Origin: Bog-473 sp963787485
Lineage (GTDB): Bacteria > Actinomycetota > Acidimicrobiia > Acidimicrobiales > RAAP-2
DNA length: 64,000 nt
Direction: 5' to 3'
Assembly: GCA_963787485.1 (NCBI GenBank)
Contig: CAWBDF010000007.1
Span: 1,240,001-1,304,000 of the forward strand
Shown here: positions 43,724 to 52,464 of the stretch, piece by piece
How the letters are laid out: each line of letters begins with the position of its first letter
Numbering within the stretch: the stretch's first letter is position 1
The notes under the pieces: model-generated
Told to the model about the DNA's origin: nothing
Seen by the model: only the letters and a program-made list of their open reading frames with translations
The model's database searches: none
Program-made: the position numbers and the translations under genes

Positions 43724-44686
43724 GTGTTGGACGCCTGGTCATTGAGGCAAGAGGAGTTCGCCTCTCAATGGTGGGGATACGCCACGGATGACGTAGACGT
43801 GTTCCTCGAGAGTGTGGCCGTTTCCATCGAGAATGGGTGGCCAATCGGGCCCCTCTTCTCTTCTGTTGAGCTCCGTCTCTCGGCACGCGGCTATGACAGG
43901 AAGCAAGTGGACAGCTATCTGCGCCGGATCCTGTCCGAAGTTGGTAGGACCGCCCCGACCGCAGGCGAGAGGGGGACGGGGACCGCGCCTTGGCGCGACA
44001 ACTCACGGGGGTTCGCCGAGGACCAGGAGCGGAAGCGTCCTACCAAAAAAAGTGCGGTCATCGGCCCATTACTTCAAGGCGATGCCAACGGTTCTCTGTC
44101 AAAGAGGGCTACGAAAAAACAGTTGCGCCTCGAGGAGTTCAGACAAAATGTCAAAGAACGGGCCGACTTTCCAAATCTGCCCGGGAAACACCTGAGTTGG
44201 AGGAGAGCCGGTCGAGGTTCCTGGGAGCTCACCGACTCCAACGGCGCGGTGACCGTCTCCACATCAAAGCGGGACGTGCTTACCTCATATGGGCGAAGCT
44301 ATACGTGGCGAACGGTCGACAAGCAAGGGTTCTGGGATGCAGGGATTGAGGAACTTGCGAATGCCGCGACACATGCTCCCGTCCTGCGAAAGAGTGGCAG
44401 TCACTGGGATCATAAAAGTGACACGCGAGTAACGCTCAGCGGTCAACGTGAGCTTCAATTTCCCGTGAGAGGTCCCTTGGGGAGCATGTCGGCCGTCGAT
44501 GTATCAGGGAACAGCCTGGTGGAGTACCGAAGGGTGCAATCCAAGCACCAGTCTCGCTTCGAGTATTGGGCGGTCGAAGCCGTTATCAGCACAGCAGCGC
44601 TGACGATTCCAAACATCGAACTACTGGTCGCCGTGTCTTCGCCGTTGCTGATTCGCTACTTCGAATCCCGCGGGGGTGGTGGGTAA
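43724..44686 (+). CDS. DivIVA-like repeats fused to a C-terminal domain of unknown function
   Basis: About 320 residues from GTG 43724, 5 bases after GGAGG. The N-terminal part has two short DivIVA-type motifs: FASQWWGYATDDVDVFLESV and LSARGYDRKQVDSYLRRIL, each a G-Y then V-D then L pattern that forms coiled-coil starts in division-site proteins. A basic linker follows to about residue 135. The C-terminal domain has SWELTDSNGAVTV, LQFPVRG, MSAVDVSGNSLVEYRR and the hydrophobic end IELLVAVSSPLLIRYF, parallel to the divergent neighbour. It suggests a membrane-curvature-associated protein built on the domain shared by the pair. Confidence 0.7.
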   Translation: MLDAWSLRQEEFASQWWGYATDDVDVFLESVAVSIENGWPIGPLFSSVELRLSARGYDRKQVDSYLRRILSEVGRTAPTAGERGTGTAPWRDNSRGFAEDQERKRPTKKSAVIGPLLQGDANGSLSKRATKKQLRLEEFRQNVKERADFPNLPGKHLSWRRAGRGSWELTDSNGAVTVSTSKRDVLTSYGRSYTWRTVDKQGFWDAGIEELANAATHAPVLRKSGSHWDHKSDTRVTLSGQRELQFPVRGPLGSMSAVDVSGNSLVEYRRVQSKHQSRFEYWAVEAVISTAALTIPNIELLVAVSSPLLIRYFESRGGGG

Positions 44687-44914
44687 TGAAGCCCCCTCGC
44701 TCTCCGTTATCCGACTTGGGCCAATTCGCAGCTCCGAGCGACTAGAGCCCGTATGTCGGCATGGACCGGCACCGCAGACAGTCGGTCATCCATCGGACGG
44801 CCACTGGTGTTCACCGATGAGAACGGCGGTGCGTTGCTCTGCGCCGCCTTCCGTCGACCGGGCCGCTGCCGACGTTCTGGGCGAGCGCTTCTTCGGCGAC
44901 AACGGCAACGGACA

Positions 44915-44940
44915 CCGAGGCTGAAAACCGAGGCTGAAAA
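44915..44940. repeat. Tandem 13-base repeat in a gap without genes
   Basis: CCGAGGCTGAAAA occurs twice, at 44915-44927 and 44928-44940, exact copies. It sits in the 337-base gap between the DivIVA-like gene and tRNA-Pro (44687-45023), in which I see no gene. Confidence 0.7.
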
Positions 44941-45023
44941 GTTTCCGCGCCATTACCTCGCCAATTGCTCGCAAACGTTTCGGAACACTCGCCACCGCCA
45001 GCACCCTGAGGAGGGATTTCGAG

Positions 45024-45098
45024 TCGGGCTGCCCGGATTTGAACCGGGGACCTCTGCGTCCCGAACGCAGCGCGCTAACCAAACTGCGCCACAGCCCG
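45024..45098 (-). tRNA. tRNA-Pro (CGG)
   Basis: On the minus strand CGGGCTG pairs with CAGCCCG, the D-arm is GCGCAGTTTGGTTAGCGC, the anticodon loop TTCGGGA gives CGG, and the T-arm is CCGGGTT-like around GGTTCAAATCC. The A discriminator follows; no CCA is encoded. All stems close. Confidence 0.95.
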
Positions 45099-45139
45099 TC
45101 CACCCCCCGGAGGGAGCAGCCCGCCACACTACCGTGGCG

Positions 45140-46147
45140 TCAACCGGGATCCTCCCCGCTTCCGTTGGCCGACGCCGAGGTCCGAGGCCCGACCTCCTTC
45201 TCCACACCCGAGGGATCCTCGAGCTCTGTCTTCTTCCCGGCGTAGGCGGCGACCACCTGGGCCACCCGGCGCTTGTCCATCTCGACGACCCGGAGGTCCC
45301 AGTCGCCGACGCGGACCTCTTCTCCCTCGGACGGAATGTGTCCGAATCGCTCGAAGAGCAGACCTCCCACGGTGACGTACTCGCCGTCGGGGATCTCAAT
45401 CCCGATCCGCTCCCGCACGTCGTCGACGTTGGTCCGGCCGTCGAGCAACCATCGGGTGGCGTCGACCCGCACGATGTGTGCCTCGTCCTCGTCGTCGAAC
45501 TCGTCATGCAGCTCGCCCACCAGCGGTTCGAGGAGGTCCTTCACGGTGAGGAGTCCGGCCACGCCCCCGTACTCATCGACGACGACGGCCACCGCGCGGC
45601 GGTGCTTGCGCATGTCGGCCAGCGCCTCGAGCACCCCGAGCGACTCAGGCAACAAGTACGGCTGGCGCACTTTGCGCGAGATCTCCAACGGGCTGGGGTC
45701 AACGGCGTCTCGTTCGCGGGTCGTGCCCACCGACCTGGCCGGTCCTCGCAGATCGGCAGAACCTTCCGCATAGCGGGCCCGTGGCATCGACCCGTTGCCT
45801 GTTCGAAAGATGTCGTTGACGAAGAGGATCCCGACGAGGTCGTCGAGGTCGTCGTGGACCACAGGAAAGCAGCTGTGGCCCGACGTGCGCACCGCCTGGG
45901 CGATGTCCTCGGCATGGACGGGGATGGTGAGATAGGTCACGTCGACCCGGGGCGTCATGACCTCGCGAACGTCCATCTCGCGCAGGTCGCTCAGCGCCTC
46001 AATGATGATCCGCTCCTGCTCGGACCCCTCGGCATCGAGGCCCGAGTGACGCCCTTCGGCTGACTCGTCGTACTCAGCCCCCCGGCGGAAGAACCGCCGT
46101 GGCCGTTTCGCTGGCTCGGGGTCGGGGCGGTCCCGACGGTGCGACAC
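45140..46147 (-). CDS. CBS-pair/CorC_HlyC transporter-associated protein lacking membrane helices
   Basis: About 335 residues from GTG 46147. Two CBS motifs occur at about residues 55-175 (DVREVMTPRVDVTYLTI, SCFPVVHDDLDDLVGIL and KHRRAVAVVVDEYGGVAGLL), followed by the C-terminal CorC_HlyC domain (DDEDEAHIVRV, DGRTNVDDVRER and EGEEVRVGDWDLRVVEMDKRR). In the wider family these regions usually follow a DUF21 membrane domain (hemolysin-C/CorB type); here there is none, as in E. coli CorC. Role in magnesium/cobalt export is known for CorC. It is the last gene of a minus-strand run that starts at 48705. Confidence 0.85.
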   Translation of the reverse strand: MSHRRDRPDPEPAKRPRRFFRRGAEYDESAEGRHSGLDAEGSEQERIIIEALSDLREMDVREVMTPRVDVTYLTIPVHAEDIAQAVRTSGHSCFPVVHDDLDDLVGILFVNDIFRTGNGSMPRARYAEGSADLRGPARSVGTTRERDAVDPSPLEISRKVRQPYLLPESLGVLEALADMRKHRRAVAVVVDEYGGVAGLLTVKDLLEPLVGELHDEFDDEDEAHIVRVDATRWLLDGRTNVDDVRERIGIEIPDGEYVTVGGLLFERFGHIPSEGEEVRVGDWDLRVVEMDKRRVAQVVAAYAGKKTELEDPSGVEKEVGPRTSASANGSGEDPG

Positions 46148-46158
46148 GTCGGGCCGGG

Positions 46159-46614
46159 TCAGGACGTGCTGCCGGCCCCCGCCTGCAGCTGGCTTCCGCC
46201 GTCCACCAGGACGGGGACGGGAGTGAACGAGTCGTCGGCGAAGGTCTCGTCGTCGAGCAGGGAGGCCACGGCACGACGGAGCCTGAGCGGATCGAGCGGC
46301 TTGACCAGCCAGCCTTCGGCACCGCTGCGGCGGGCCAAGAAGACGTCGGGCCGGCGGTCGAGCAGCATCAGGACCGGGATGTGGTCGATGGCGTCGTAGG
46401 ACTCCTCGAGTCGGAGCTCCAGACACACCGCCATGCCGCCCATATTCCCCATCTGCATGTCGACGATGACGAGGTCCGGCGATTCGTCGGCGACGAACGA
46501 CACCACCTCGGGCCCCGAACGGACGGTACGCACCTCAATGTCGGGACCACTGATGACGGCCTCGATCTCCTGGCGGAGGGTCGGCGCGTCGCTGGCGACC
46601 AGGATGGTCTGCAC
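46159..46614 (-). CDS. Response-regulator-like receiver domain protein
   Basis: 151 residues from GTG 46614. The receiver fold runs VQTILVASDAPTLRQEIEAV, PDLVIVDMQMGNMGGMAV and the late WLVKPLDPLRLRRAV; Asp52 is the phosphorylation site and Lys in VKPLD the conserved lysine. The usual acidic pair at the start is reduced (ASDAP). The C-terminal tail has no output domain, so it is a single-domain receiver. No histidine kinase is encoded nearby. It lies 49 bases after the ArsA-like gene and 11 before the CBS-domain gene, so it is part of one transcript. Confidence 0.85.
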   Translation of the reverse strand: MQTILVASDAPTLRQEIEAVISGPDIEVRTVRSGPEVVSFVADESPDLVIVDMQMGNMGGMAVCLELRLEESYDAIDHIPVLMLLDRRPDVFLARRSGAEGWLVKPLDPLRLRRAVASLLDDETFADDSFTPVPVLVDGGSQLQAGAGSTS

Positions 46615-46663
46615 CGACCGGACATTATCGGACCCGCCGGAGCGTCCGGAAACGACACCGGCC

Positions 46664-47755
46664 TCAGCCCATGACGCAGTCGGCAGCCCGACGAAGTCCG
46701 TGGAGCTCGTGGACGTCGTCTCCGAACAGGGGAATCCGCGCCACGGGCGCCGGGGCCACCTTGGCCGCCAGCGAGGCGAAGGCCGCCTCCTCCCGGGCGG
46801 CCACCGAGTTGAGCGCGGCCAGGTTGCGCTCGAGCGCCTCCATGGCCCCGTGGCCCATGCCCGCGACCGGTTCGCCCAGAGCGTCGCCCAGAATCCCGTT
46901 CCCGAAGGACGGCGCCATCCGGTTGACCACCAGGGCGGCGACGGTGACGTCACGTTCGGCCAGCTTCTCGGCGAAGAAGGTCGCTTCGGTGATGGCATCG
47001 GGTCGACCCGAGGTCACCAGCACGTAGGCGGTGGACGGATCGGCCAGCAGGGTCCGGACGGCGGCCGCCCGGTTGCGGAACCCCTCTTCCATGCCCTCGA
47101 AGGACTGGAAGAAGGCGACGGCGTCTTCGACGATCTCGGCGCCGGCCACGCGGGCGATGGTGCGGAGCAGGGCCTGGGTAGCCATGCTCACGGCGCGCAG
47201 CCCGACCCGCGTCGGCACGAGCAGGGCCCGGAAGAGCCGGTTCTCCAAGAACCGCGTGAGGCGGCGGGGCGCGTCGAGCAGGTCGAGCGCGTTGCGCGTC
47301 GGCGGCGTGTCCACAATGACCACGTCGAAAGCCCCGGAGTGGACCAGCTCGTAGAGCTTCTCCATGGCCATGTACTCCTGCGTCCCCGAGAGGGCACCTG
47401 ACAGGTTCTGGTAGATGCGGTTGGACATGATCGACTCGGCCTGGTCAGCGGTTCGGGCGTACTGCTGGACCAGATCGTCGAAGGTTCCCTTGGCGTCGAG
47501 CATCACGGCGTAGAGCTGGCCGGGCCAATCGCCGACGACCTCAGAAGGCGTGTTGGGCAGCGACCGGACCCCGAGGGCGTCGGCCAGCCTCCGTGCCGGG
47601 TCGACGGTCACCACGCACGAGCGGCGACCCACGCTCGCCGCCGCCACGGCCAGCGTGGCCGACACCGTGGTCTTGCCGACGCCACCCGAACCGCAGCAGA
47701 CGATGACCTCCCGCTGGGTCACCAGTCGGCGGATGCCGTCCGAGCTCGAACTCAC
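46664..47755 (-). CDS. ArsA/Get3-family ATPase (second of a pair)
   Basis: 363 residues. The deviant Walker A is CCGSGGVGKTTVSA at about residues 20-33, switch I region VTVDPARRLADALG, switch II in VIVDTPPTRNALD, then TSGRPDAITEATFFA. This is the anion-transporting/Get3-type P-loop dimerising ATPase; actinobacterial pairs such as Rv3679/Rv3680 in Mycobacterium tuberculosis and the pair next to wblA in Streptomyces have this layout. It overlaps the paired ATPase upstream by 4 bases (ATGA), so they probably form a heterodimer. Exact role in actinobacteria is under study; involvement in redox or small-molecule handling has been proposed for the mycobacterial pair. Confidence 0.93.
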   Translation of the reverse strand: MSSSSDGIRRLVTQREVIVCCGSGGVGKTTVSATLAVAAASVGRRSCVVTVDPARRLADALGVRSLPNTPSEVVGDWPGQLYAVMLDAKGTFDDLVQQYARTADQAESIMSNRIYQNLSGALSGTQEYMAMEKLYELVHSGAFDVVIVDTPPTRNALDLLDAPRRLTRFLENRLFRALLVPTRVGLRAVSMATQALLRTIARVAGAEIVEDAVAFFQSFEGMEEGFRNRAAAVRTLLADPSTAYVLVTSGRPDAITEATFFAEKLAERDVTVAALVVNRMAPSFGNGILGDALGEPVAGMGHGAMEALERNLAALNSVAAREEAAFASLAAKVAPAPVARIPLFGDDVHELHGLRRAADCVMG

Positions 47756-48705
47756 GCGGTTCCCCCGGCCACCAGGGCCGAGACCGCGTCGGCCAGGGCA
47801 TCGGCCAACAGGTCCGTCTCCCTCGGACCTATGGACTCCGCGTCCAGAGCCGGAAGCTGTAGCCGCGGAAGTGGGAGCTCACGCTCGAGCCGTGTCACCT
47901 GTTCCGCGGAAACGGCGTGACGGGCCAGGCGGAACCGGCGAGCCTGTTCCAGGTTCTCGAGATGGTCGGGGTCCACGTGGGCGCCGGCCGCCGCGGCCAC
48001 CTCGGCGGCCGGGGTGGCCAGGCCCTCGGGCTCGGGGTCGCAGGCGTTGACGATCACCGGGCCGAGCTGCACGCCGGCCTTGTCCTCGAGGGTGTAGGCG
48101 GACTCGACCACCTCGGACACCGCGAGTTCCTCGGGCAGGGTCACCAAGATCACCCGGCACCGGCTCGGGTCGTTCAGCAGTTCGACCACCTCGAGTGCCT
48201 GGGTCCGCAACGGGCCACCCCGGGCCGCGCTGACCAGGCCGCTGGCTGAGGTCAAGAAGGTGATGGCGTGCCCGGTCGCCGGCGCGTCGACGACGATGAG
48301 ATCGGCACTCTTCGCCCGTTCGAGCTGCTTCACCTTGCCGAGCACCAGCACGTCGCGGATGCCGGGGATGGCGGTCGAGACGACGTCGAGGACCCCCGAC
48401 CGGGCCAGTCGCCGCGACACCCGACGAAGGCCATGGTCTTCGAGATACTCAATCAGCGCGTCGTCGGGGGTCAGCCGCCGCGCCCGTACCCCCGGGGCCA
48501 GAACGACGTCCTCGTAGTCGAGGTCCTCGCGGCGGCCGAACGCTGCGGCGATCCCGGACTTGCCCTCGAGCTCCACGACGAGGACCGATGTGCCGGCGCC
48601 GGCGGCCATCTTGGCGAGGGCCGCACTGGCCGTGGTCTTGCCCACGCCGCCTTTGCCGGCGACGACGATGACGTGGCTCTGTGCGCAGAAGGTCCCCACG
48701 TCCAT
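47752..48705 (-). CDS. ArsA/Get3-family ATPase (first of a pair)
   Basis: 317 residues. Deviant Walker A VVAGKGGVGKTTASAALAKM near residues 13-32; switch II LIVVDAPATGHAITFL; VTLPEELAVSEVVES; then a GPVIVNACDPEP segment. Same family as the downstream ATPase but clearly diverged from it. The pair starts at the minus-strand promoter shared with whiB, 140 bases away. The two ATPases, the receiver protein and the CBS protein form a four-gene run on the minus strand. Only one member may be catalytically dominant; both keep the signature lysine. Confidence 0.93.
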   Translation of the reverse strand: MDVGTFCAQSHVIVVAGKGGVGKTTASAALAKMAAGAGTSVLVVELEGKSGIAAAFGRREDLDYEDVVLAPGVRARRLTPDDALIEYLEDHGLRRVSRRLARSGVLDVVSTAIPGIRDVLVLGKVKQLERAKSADLIVVDAPATGHAITFLTSASGLVSAARGGPLRTQALEVVELLNDPSRCRVILVTLPEELAVSEVVESAYTLEDKAGVQLGPVIVNACDPEPEGLATPAAEVAAAAGAHVDPDHLENLEQARRFRLARHAVSAEQVTRLERELPLPRLQLPALDAESIGPRETDLLADALADAVSALVAGGTA

Positions 48706-48844
48706 GTGGGGCCGAGCGTAGTGGCCACCGTCGCCAGCGGGGCCGGCTGGCGGGCGAAAACCCTGGTCATACCCCTTGAACGCAAGCCGACGCCGGAACT
48801 AGCTTGACCGAAGCAGGGATGGGAGCGCCTGACCGGGGGGTGAC

Positions 48845-49102
48845 ATGCGCCAAGGAACGGAATCGTGGCAATTGAAGGCAGCGTGCCGGGGGCCGCAATC
48901 CGCGGTGTTCTTTCCGCCGTCCCACGCGGAGCGCAAGGAAGAGAAGGCCTCGCGCGAGATCCGGGCGAAGTCAATCTGCGAGCAGTGTCACGTCCGAGTC
49001 GAGTGTCTCGACTACGCCATCCGGATCCGTGAGCCTCACGGGATCTGGGGCGGGATGAACGAGGTCGAGCGCAAGCTGGTGCTGGAGCGCCGAGCCAGCT
49101 GA
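48845..49102 (+). CDS. WhiB-family iron-sulfur transcription factor (WblA/WhiB4-like position)
   Basis: 85 residues, complete. Cluster ligands are Cys14, Cys45, Cys48 and Cys54 (AACRGP; ICEQCHVRVECLD), followed by GIWGG at 66-70 and the basic DNA-binding C-terminus VERKLVLERR. ATG 48845 follows GGGGGGTGAC. It is divergent from the ArsA-like ATPase pair. In Streptomyces, wblA lies beside such a pair, and in M. tuberculosis whiB4 is next to Rv3679/Rv3680, so synteny points to the WblA/WhiB4 group. These factors sense redox and NO through the cluster and affect antioxidant or developmental genes. Confidence 0.96.
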   Translation: MRQGTESWQLKAACRGPQSAVFFPPSHAERKEEKASREIRAKSICEQCHVRVECLDYAIRIREPHGIWGGMNEVERKLVLERRAS

Positions 49103-49129
49103 GCCAGCTGAGCCCCGACCGTCCGCAGG

Positions 49130-50047
49130 TCATCCGCGCGGCGTGATCTTGAGCGCCTCGTCGGCCGCCAGTACGCCTCGGCTGTGGCACACGGACCCCG
49201 GTCGGTCGTCGTCGACGGAGCAGATGGCGGCCGTGAGCTCGTTGGCCGCCCCCACGAGGGCCTGGGCGAGTGGGCTGGCCGGCTGGCTGAGGACGCCCGC
49301 GACCTGTGCCTGGGTGAGGCCGCCGAGCACCCCGGGCGTGAACGACGAGCCGGTGAGCTCGTAGCGGTTCGCCACGTTCACCAGCGCGAAGGTCGTCTTC
49401 CCGGCGCCGTCGGCGGCGATCGCCGCCGCCTGGGGGGCCGTCGGAGCTTGGAGCGTGAGATACCCCGCTCCCGTCGGGTTCAAGGAGCTGTAGCGTTCCA
49501 CCGCCTCGAAGCTCACCCAGCGGCTGGCGTAGCCCATCTCCCAGAACGTGTAGGTGGAGAGGTCAGCGAACGCAGTAGTCCCGCTCGACTGCATGAGCCC
49601 GAGCCGCGAGAAGGTGCCGAAACGGGAGAGTGCCAGAATCAGCGGCCAGCGCTCGGCTGCGGCGTATGGCGCGAACTCCGCCCCGTAGAAGAACACCACC
49701 GGCCGGAATGCGCCACCGCCAGCGTTGGCGGGAGCGGTCCAGAGGGGACCCGACCCGCTGCCCACTTGCCGCAACGGCGCGAGGGGGTTGTTCGGCGAGC
49801 TGACCCCCACGGTGTCGTAGACCGACGCCGGCACGGAGGCCAGCGAGGAGACGAGGGAGGACGGGGCCTGGTTGAACGTCTCGGTGGTCGGAGTGGGCGC
49901 CGGCCCCGCGTCGTCGCGCACGAGCACGAGCGCGCCCAGCAAGCAGATGACGACGATGATCAGGCCCAGCGCCAGGTAGCGACGAGGGACGTGGCGCCAC
50001 GACGGCGCCGGCGCGGTCTCCTGGGCGGCGTGGCCGGACTCGTTCAT
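49130..50047 (-). CDS. DUF929 thioredoxin-fold membrane protein lacking CxxC
   Basis: 305 residues. A single membrane helix near residues 24-46 (ALGLIIVVICLLGALVLV) is followed by an extracytoplasmic DUF929 domain with FFYGAEFAPYAAAERWPL and LALSRFGTFSRLGL. In typical DUF929 proteins that first segment reads GAEYCPYCAAERW, with a CxxC active site; here both cysteines are replaced (F-A-P-Y-A). The domain otherwise keeps the family order (STYTFWEMGYASRWVSFEAV). So it may be a non-redox relative or a substrate-binding version. It converges on the whiB gene by its 3' end and is divergent from a NUDIX gene. Confidence 0.85.
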   Translation of the reverse strand: MNESGHAAQETAPAPSWRHVPRRYLALGLIIVVICLLGALVLVRDDAGPAPTPTTETFNQAPSSLVSSLASVPASVYDTVGVSSPNNPLAPLRQVGSGSGPLWTAPANAGGGAFRPVVFFYGAEFAPYAAAERWPLILALSRFGTFSRLGLMQSSGTTAFADLSTYTFWEMGYASRWVSFEAVERYSSLNPTGAGYLTLQAPTAPQAAAIAADGAGKTTFALVNVANRYELTGSSFTPGVLGGLTQAQVAGVLSQPASPLAQALVGAANELTAAICSVDDDRPGSVCHSRGVLAADEALKITPRG

Positions 50048-50122
50048 GGGACCGGGTCAGGTTAGCCAAGGCCTGCCGTTTTGCCATGGCGCCGCCCGCG
50101 GGCGCCGCTACCCTTCTCCGGC

Positions 50123-51091
50123 GTGGCACCAGTGCATCCTGCGATCCGCCCCGCGGCCACGGTGATGGTGGTCCGTGACGCGCCCGGGCCCGAGGGTGCC
50201 ACGGCGCTCGAGGTCCTCATGGTCCGGCGCAACCTGCGCTCGGAATTCGTGGGAGGCGGCTACGTGTTCCCCGGGGGTGCCGTGGACCCGCTCGACGGCG
50301 GCGCGGAGGCCGAGGCGCTGTGCGTCGGGCGAAGCGACGCCGAGGCGAGCGCTCTCCTCGGCCTGGCCTCCGGCGGCCTGGCCTACTGGGTGGCCGCGGT
50401 CCGCGAGACATTCGAAGAGGCGGGCCTCCTCTTGGCGCGACGCCCCGCCGCCCCCGCGCTGCTGGTCGGAGACGCAGAAGACGCGGCGAGGTTGGGCGCG
50501 GCTCGGGCCGCAGTGAACGCCGGCACGCGGCGGTTCCTCGACCTCTGTTGGCAGGAGCAGCTGCGACTCGATGTGGGCGAGATCCACTACTTCGCCCACT
50601 GGATCGCCCCGGCGGGGGTGCCGCGTCGCTACGACACCCGCTTCTTCGTGGCAGCGGCGCCGCCCGGCCAGGTCGCCGCGCCGAGCGGCGACGACGGTCG
50701 GGGGGAGACGGTGGCCCACGAGTGGATCCCGCCCGCCGAGGCGTTGTCGCGGCACCGCGCCGGCGCCATCCACATCATGATGCCGACCGTCCGCAACCTC
50801 CAGGCCATCGCTCGCTTCGCCACCAGCGCGGCACTGCTCGGGGCGGCCGCAGTGGCCTCGAACGCCGTACCCGTCGTGGAGCCCAAGGTGGTCGCCGACG
50901 GCAACGGCGTGCGTATCGTCCTTCCCGGGGACCCCACCTACGAGCACCTGCCGACAGGTGGCCCCGCCGCCGATCCCTCCCCCGACGACGTCACGGAGGC
51001 CATGCGGGTCGCCGCCTTGCGGGTGAACCAGGAGGAGGCCGATCAGGCGCTGCGGCCCCGGGCAGACGATTCATCTTCGCGTCGGTCCTGA
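50123..51091 (+). CDS. NUDIX-family hydrolase
   Basis: About 322 residues from GTG 50123. NUDIX signature: GGAVDPLDGG at about residues 51-60 and AAVRETFEEAGLLLA near 94-108, separated by an insertion (EALCVGRSDAEASALLGLAS), so the G-x5-E-x7-REUxEExGU box is stretched as in the NUDT7/NUDT19-type coenzyme A or acyl-CoA diphosphatases. The C-terminal half contains SRHRAGAIHIMMPTVRNLQA. It is followed convergently by mrp, 15 bases away. In M. tuberculosis a NUDIX gene also lies in the Rv3672c-Rv3681c neighbourhood, consistent with this order. Confidence 0.88.
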   Translation: MAPVHPAIRPAATVMVVRDAPGPEGATALEVLMVRRNLRSEFVGGGYVFPGGAVDPLDGGAEAEALCVGRSDAEASALLGLASGGLAYWVAAVRETFEEAGLLLARRPAAPALLVGDAEDAARLGAARAAVNAGTRRFLDLCWQEQLRLDVGEIHYFAHWIAPAGVPRRYDTRFFVAAAPPGQVAAPSGDDGRGETVAHEWIPPAEALSRHRAGAIHIMMPTVRNLQAIARFATSAALLGAAAVASNAVPVVEPKVVADGNGVRIVLPGDPTYEHLPTGGPAADPSPDDVTEAMRVAALRVNQEEADQALRPRADDSSSRRS

Positions 51092-51106
51092 CCGGGCCTG
51101 CCGCGC

Positions 51107-52354
51107 TCAGCCGGCGTTCCCCTCCCCGGCGGCGAAGGCCTCATCGGGGACTGCTCCGGCGGCCACCGCCGCCCGTACTCGCTCGACCATGCGCGCCGAG
51201 CATCCGGTCGGGTCGATCGGAGGCGCCACCTCTTCGTGGACGACGCGGGCCAAGGAGGCAAAGGCAACGCCGAGGGCGCTCCCGTCCCCTTCCAGCGCGA
51301 CCGGAGTCCCGGCGTCGCCGCCCGCCGCCATGTCGGGGTGCAGCGGAATGGTGCTCACCAACGGGACACCGAGTCCATCGGCCAGCCGCTGCCCTCCGCC
51401 GGAGCCGAAGAGCGCGTAGGTGGTCCCGTGCTCACAGGTGAAGTCGCTCATGTTCTCGATCACTCCGGCGACCCGCAGGTAGCCCTTTCGGGCCATGTCC
51501 GCCGCACGGGTGGCCACTTTCTGGGCCGCCACCGGAGGCGTCGTGACCACCAGCAGCTCGGTGCGGGGCAGCAGCCGGGACAGGCTCATCTGAATGTCCC
51601 CGGTGCCCGGGGGAAGGTCGATCAGCAGGTAGTCAAGGTCACCCCAATCGGCGTCCTGGAGGAACTGCTGCACCGCCCGGCTCAGGATGAGGCCGCGCCA
51701 CATGATCGCCCGCTCCTCGTCGGCCAGGAAGCCCATGGAGAGGACGCGGACCCTGCCCGGGCCCACCCTCCGCTCGAGGGGCACCATCTTGCCGTCCCTC
51801 GCCTCGACTTCGCCGTCCATCCCGAGGAGCCGGGGGACCGAGAAGCCCCAGATGTCGGCGTCGAGGATCCCGATCTCGAGCCCGCGGGCGGCCAGGGCGA
51901 CGGCCAGATTGACCGTGACCGAGGACTTGCCCACTCCGCCCTTCCCCGAGGCGATGGCCAGCACCCGCGTGCGCGCCGCCACGGCCGTCTCCGGCGCGTC
52001 CTCGCGCGCCTTCCAGCGGGCTCGGGCCATGACCGCGGCGCGCTCGTCGGCATCCATGGTGGCGATCCGCACCTCGACCGACTGGACCCACGCCAGCGGT
52101 GAGACGTGACTCACCACGTCGCGCTCGATCTGGTCCCGCATGGGGCAGGTGGCGACGGTCAGGGCGACATCGACGACAACCCGAGCCCCGTCGATCTCGA
52201 CGCCCCGCACCATTCCCAGGTCAACGATCGTGTCACCCAGTTCGGGGTCGACCACGGAGCGCAGCCGTTCGCGCACCTCGTCGGCGCGTTCCCCTCGGGG
52301 GCACCAGGGAGGTCGAGGGGCGGGGTCATGGCCAAATTCTACCTGCGTGCTCAT
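51107..52354 (-). CDS. mrp: Mrp/NBP35 (ApbC) P-loop iron-sulfur cluster carrier
   Basis: About 415 residues from ATG 52354. An N-terminal DUF59/MIP18-like domain (RLRSVVDPELGDTIVDLGMV) precedes the P-loop ATPase with ASGKGGVGKSSVTVNLA (about residue 135), LLIDLPPGTGDIQMS and VIENMSDFTCEHGTTYALFG; the latter usually holds the CxxC for Fe-S binding, of which only one cysteine remains (FTCEHG). The carriers deliver Fe-S clusters to target proteins. It is divergent from the IscA-type gene at 52465, 110 bases away, which fits a joint role in Fe-S assembly. Confidence 0.93.
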   Translation of the reverse strand: MSTQVEFGHDPAPRPPWCPRGERADEVRERLRSVVDPELGDTIVDLGMVRGVEIDGARVVVDVALTVATCPMRDQIERDVVSHVSPLAWVQSVEVRIATMDADERAAVMARARWKAREDAPETAVAARTRVLAIASGKGGVGKSSVTVNLAVALAARGLEIGILDADIWGFSVPRLLGMDGEVEARDGKMVPLERRVGPGRVRVLSMGFLADEERAIMWRGLILSRAVQQFLQDADWGDLDYLLIDLPPGTGDIQMSLSRLLPRTELLVVTTPPVAAQKVATRAADMARKGYLRVAGVIENMSDFTCEHGTTYALFGSGGGQRLADGLGVPLVSTIPLHPDMAAGGDAGTPVALEGDGSALGVAFASLARVVHEEVAPPIDPTGCSARMVERVRAAVAAGAVPDEAFAAGEGNAG

Positions 52355-52464
52355 CATTTCCCGCTCTCGGATAAGATCGTGCCAGTTCACCCAATCGGTG
52401 GGCCTGCCACCGGGCCCCAGTCACTTGGACACAGCCGCACTTGTCCACAGCCAGGAGGAACACA

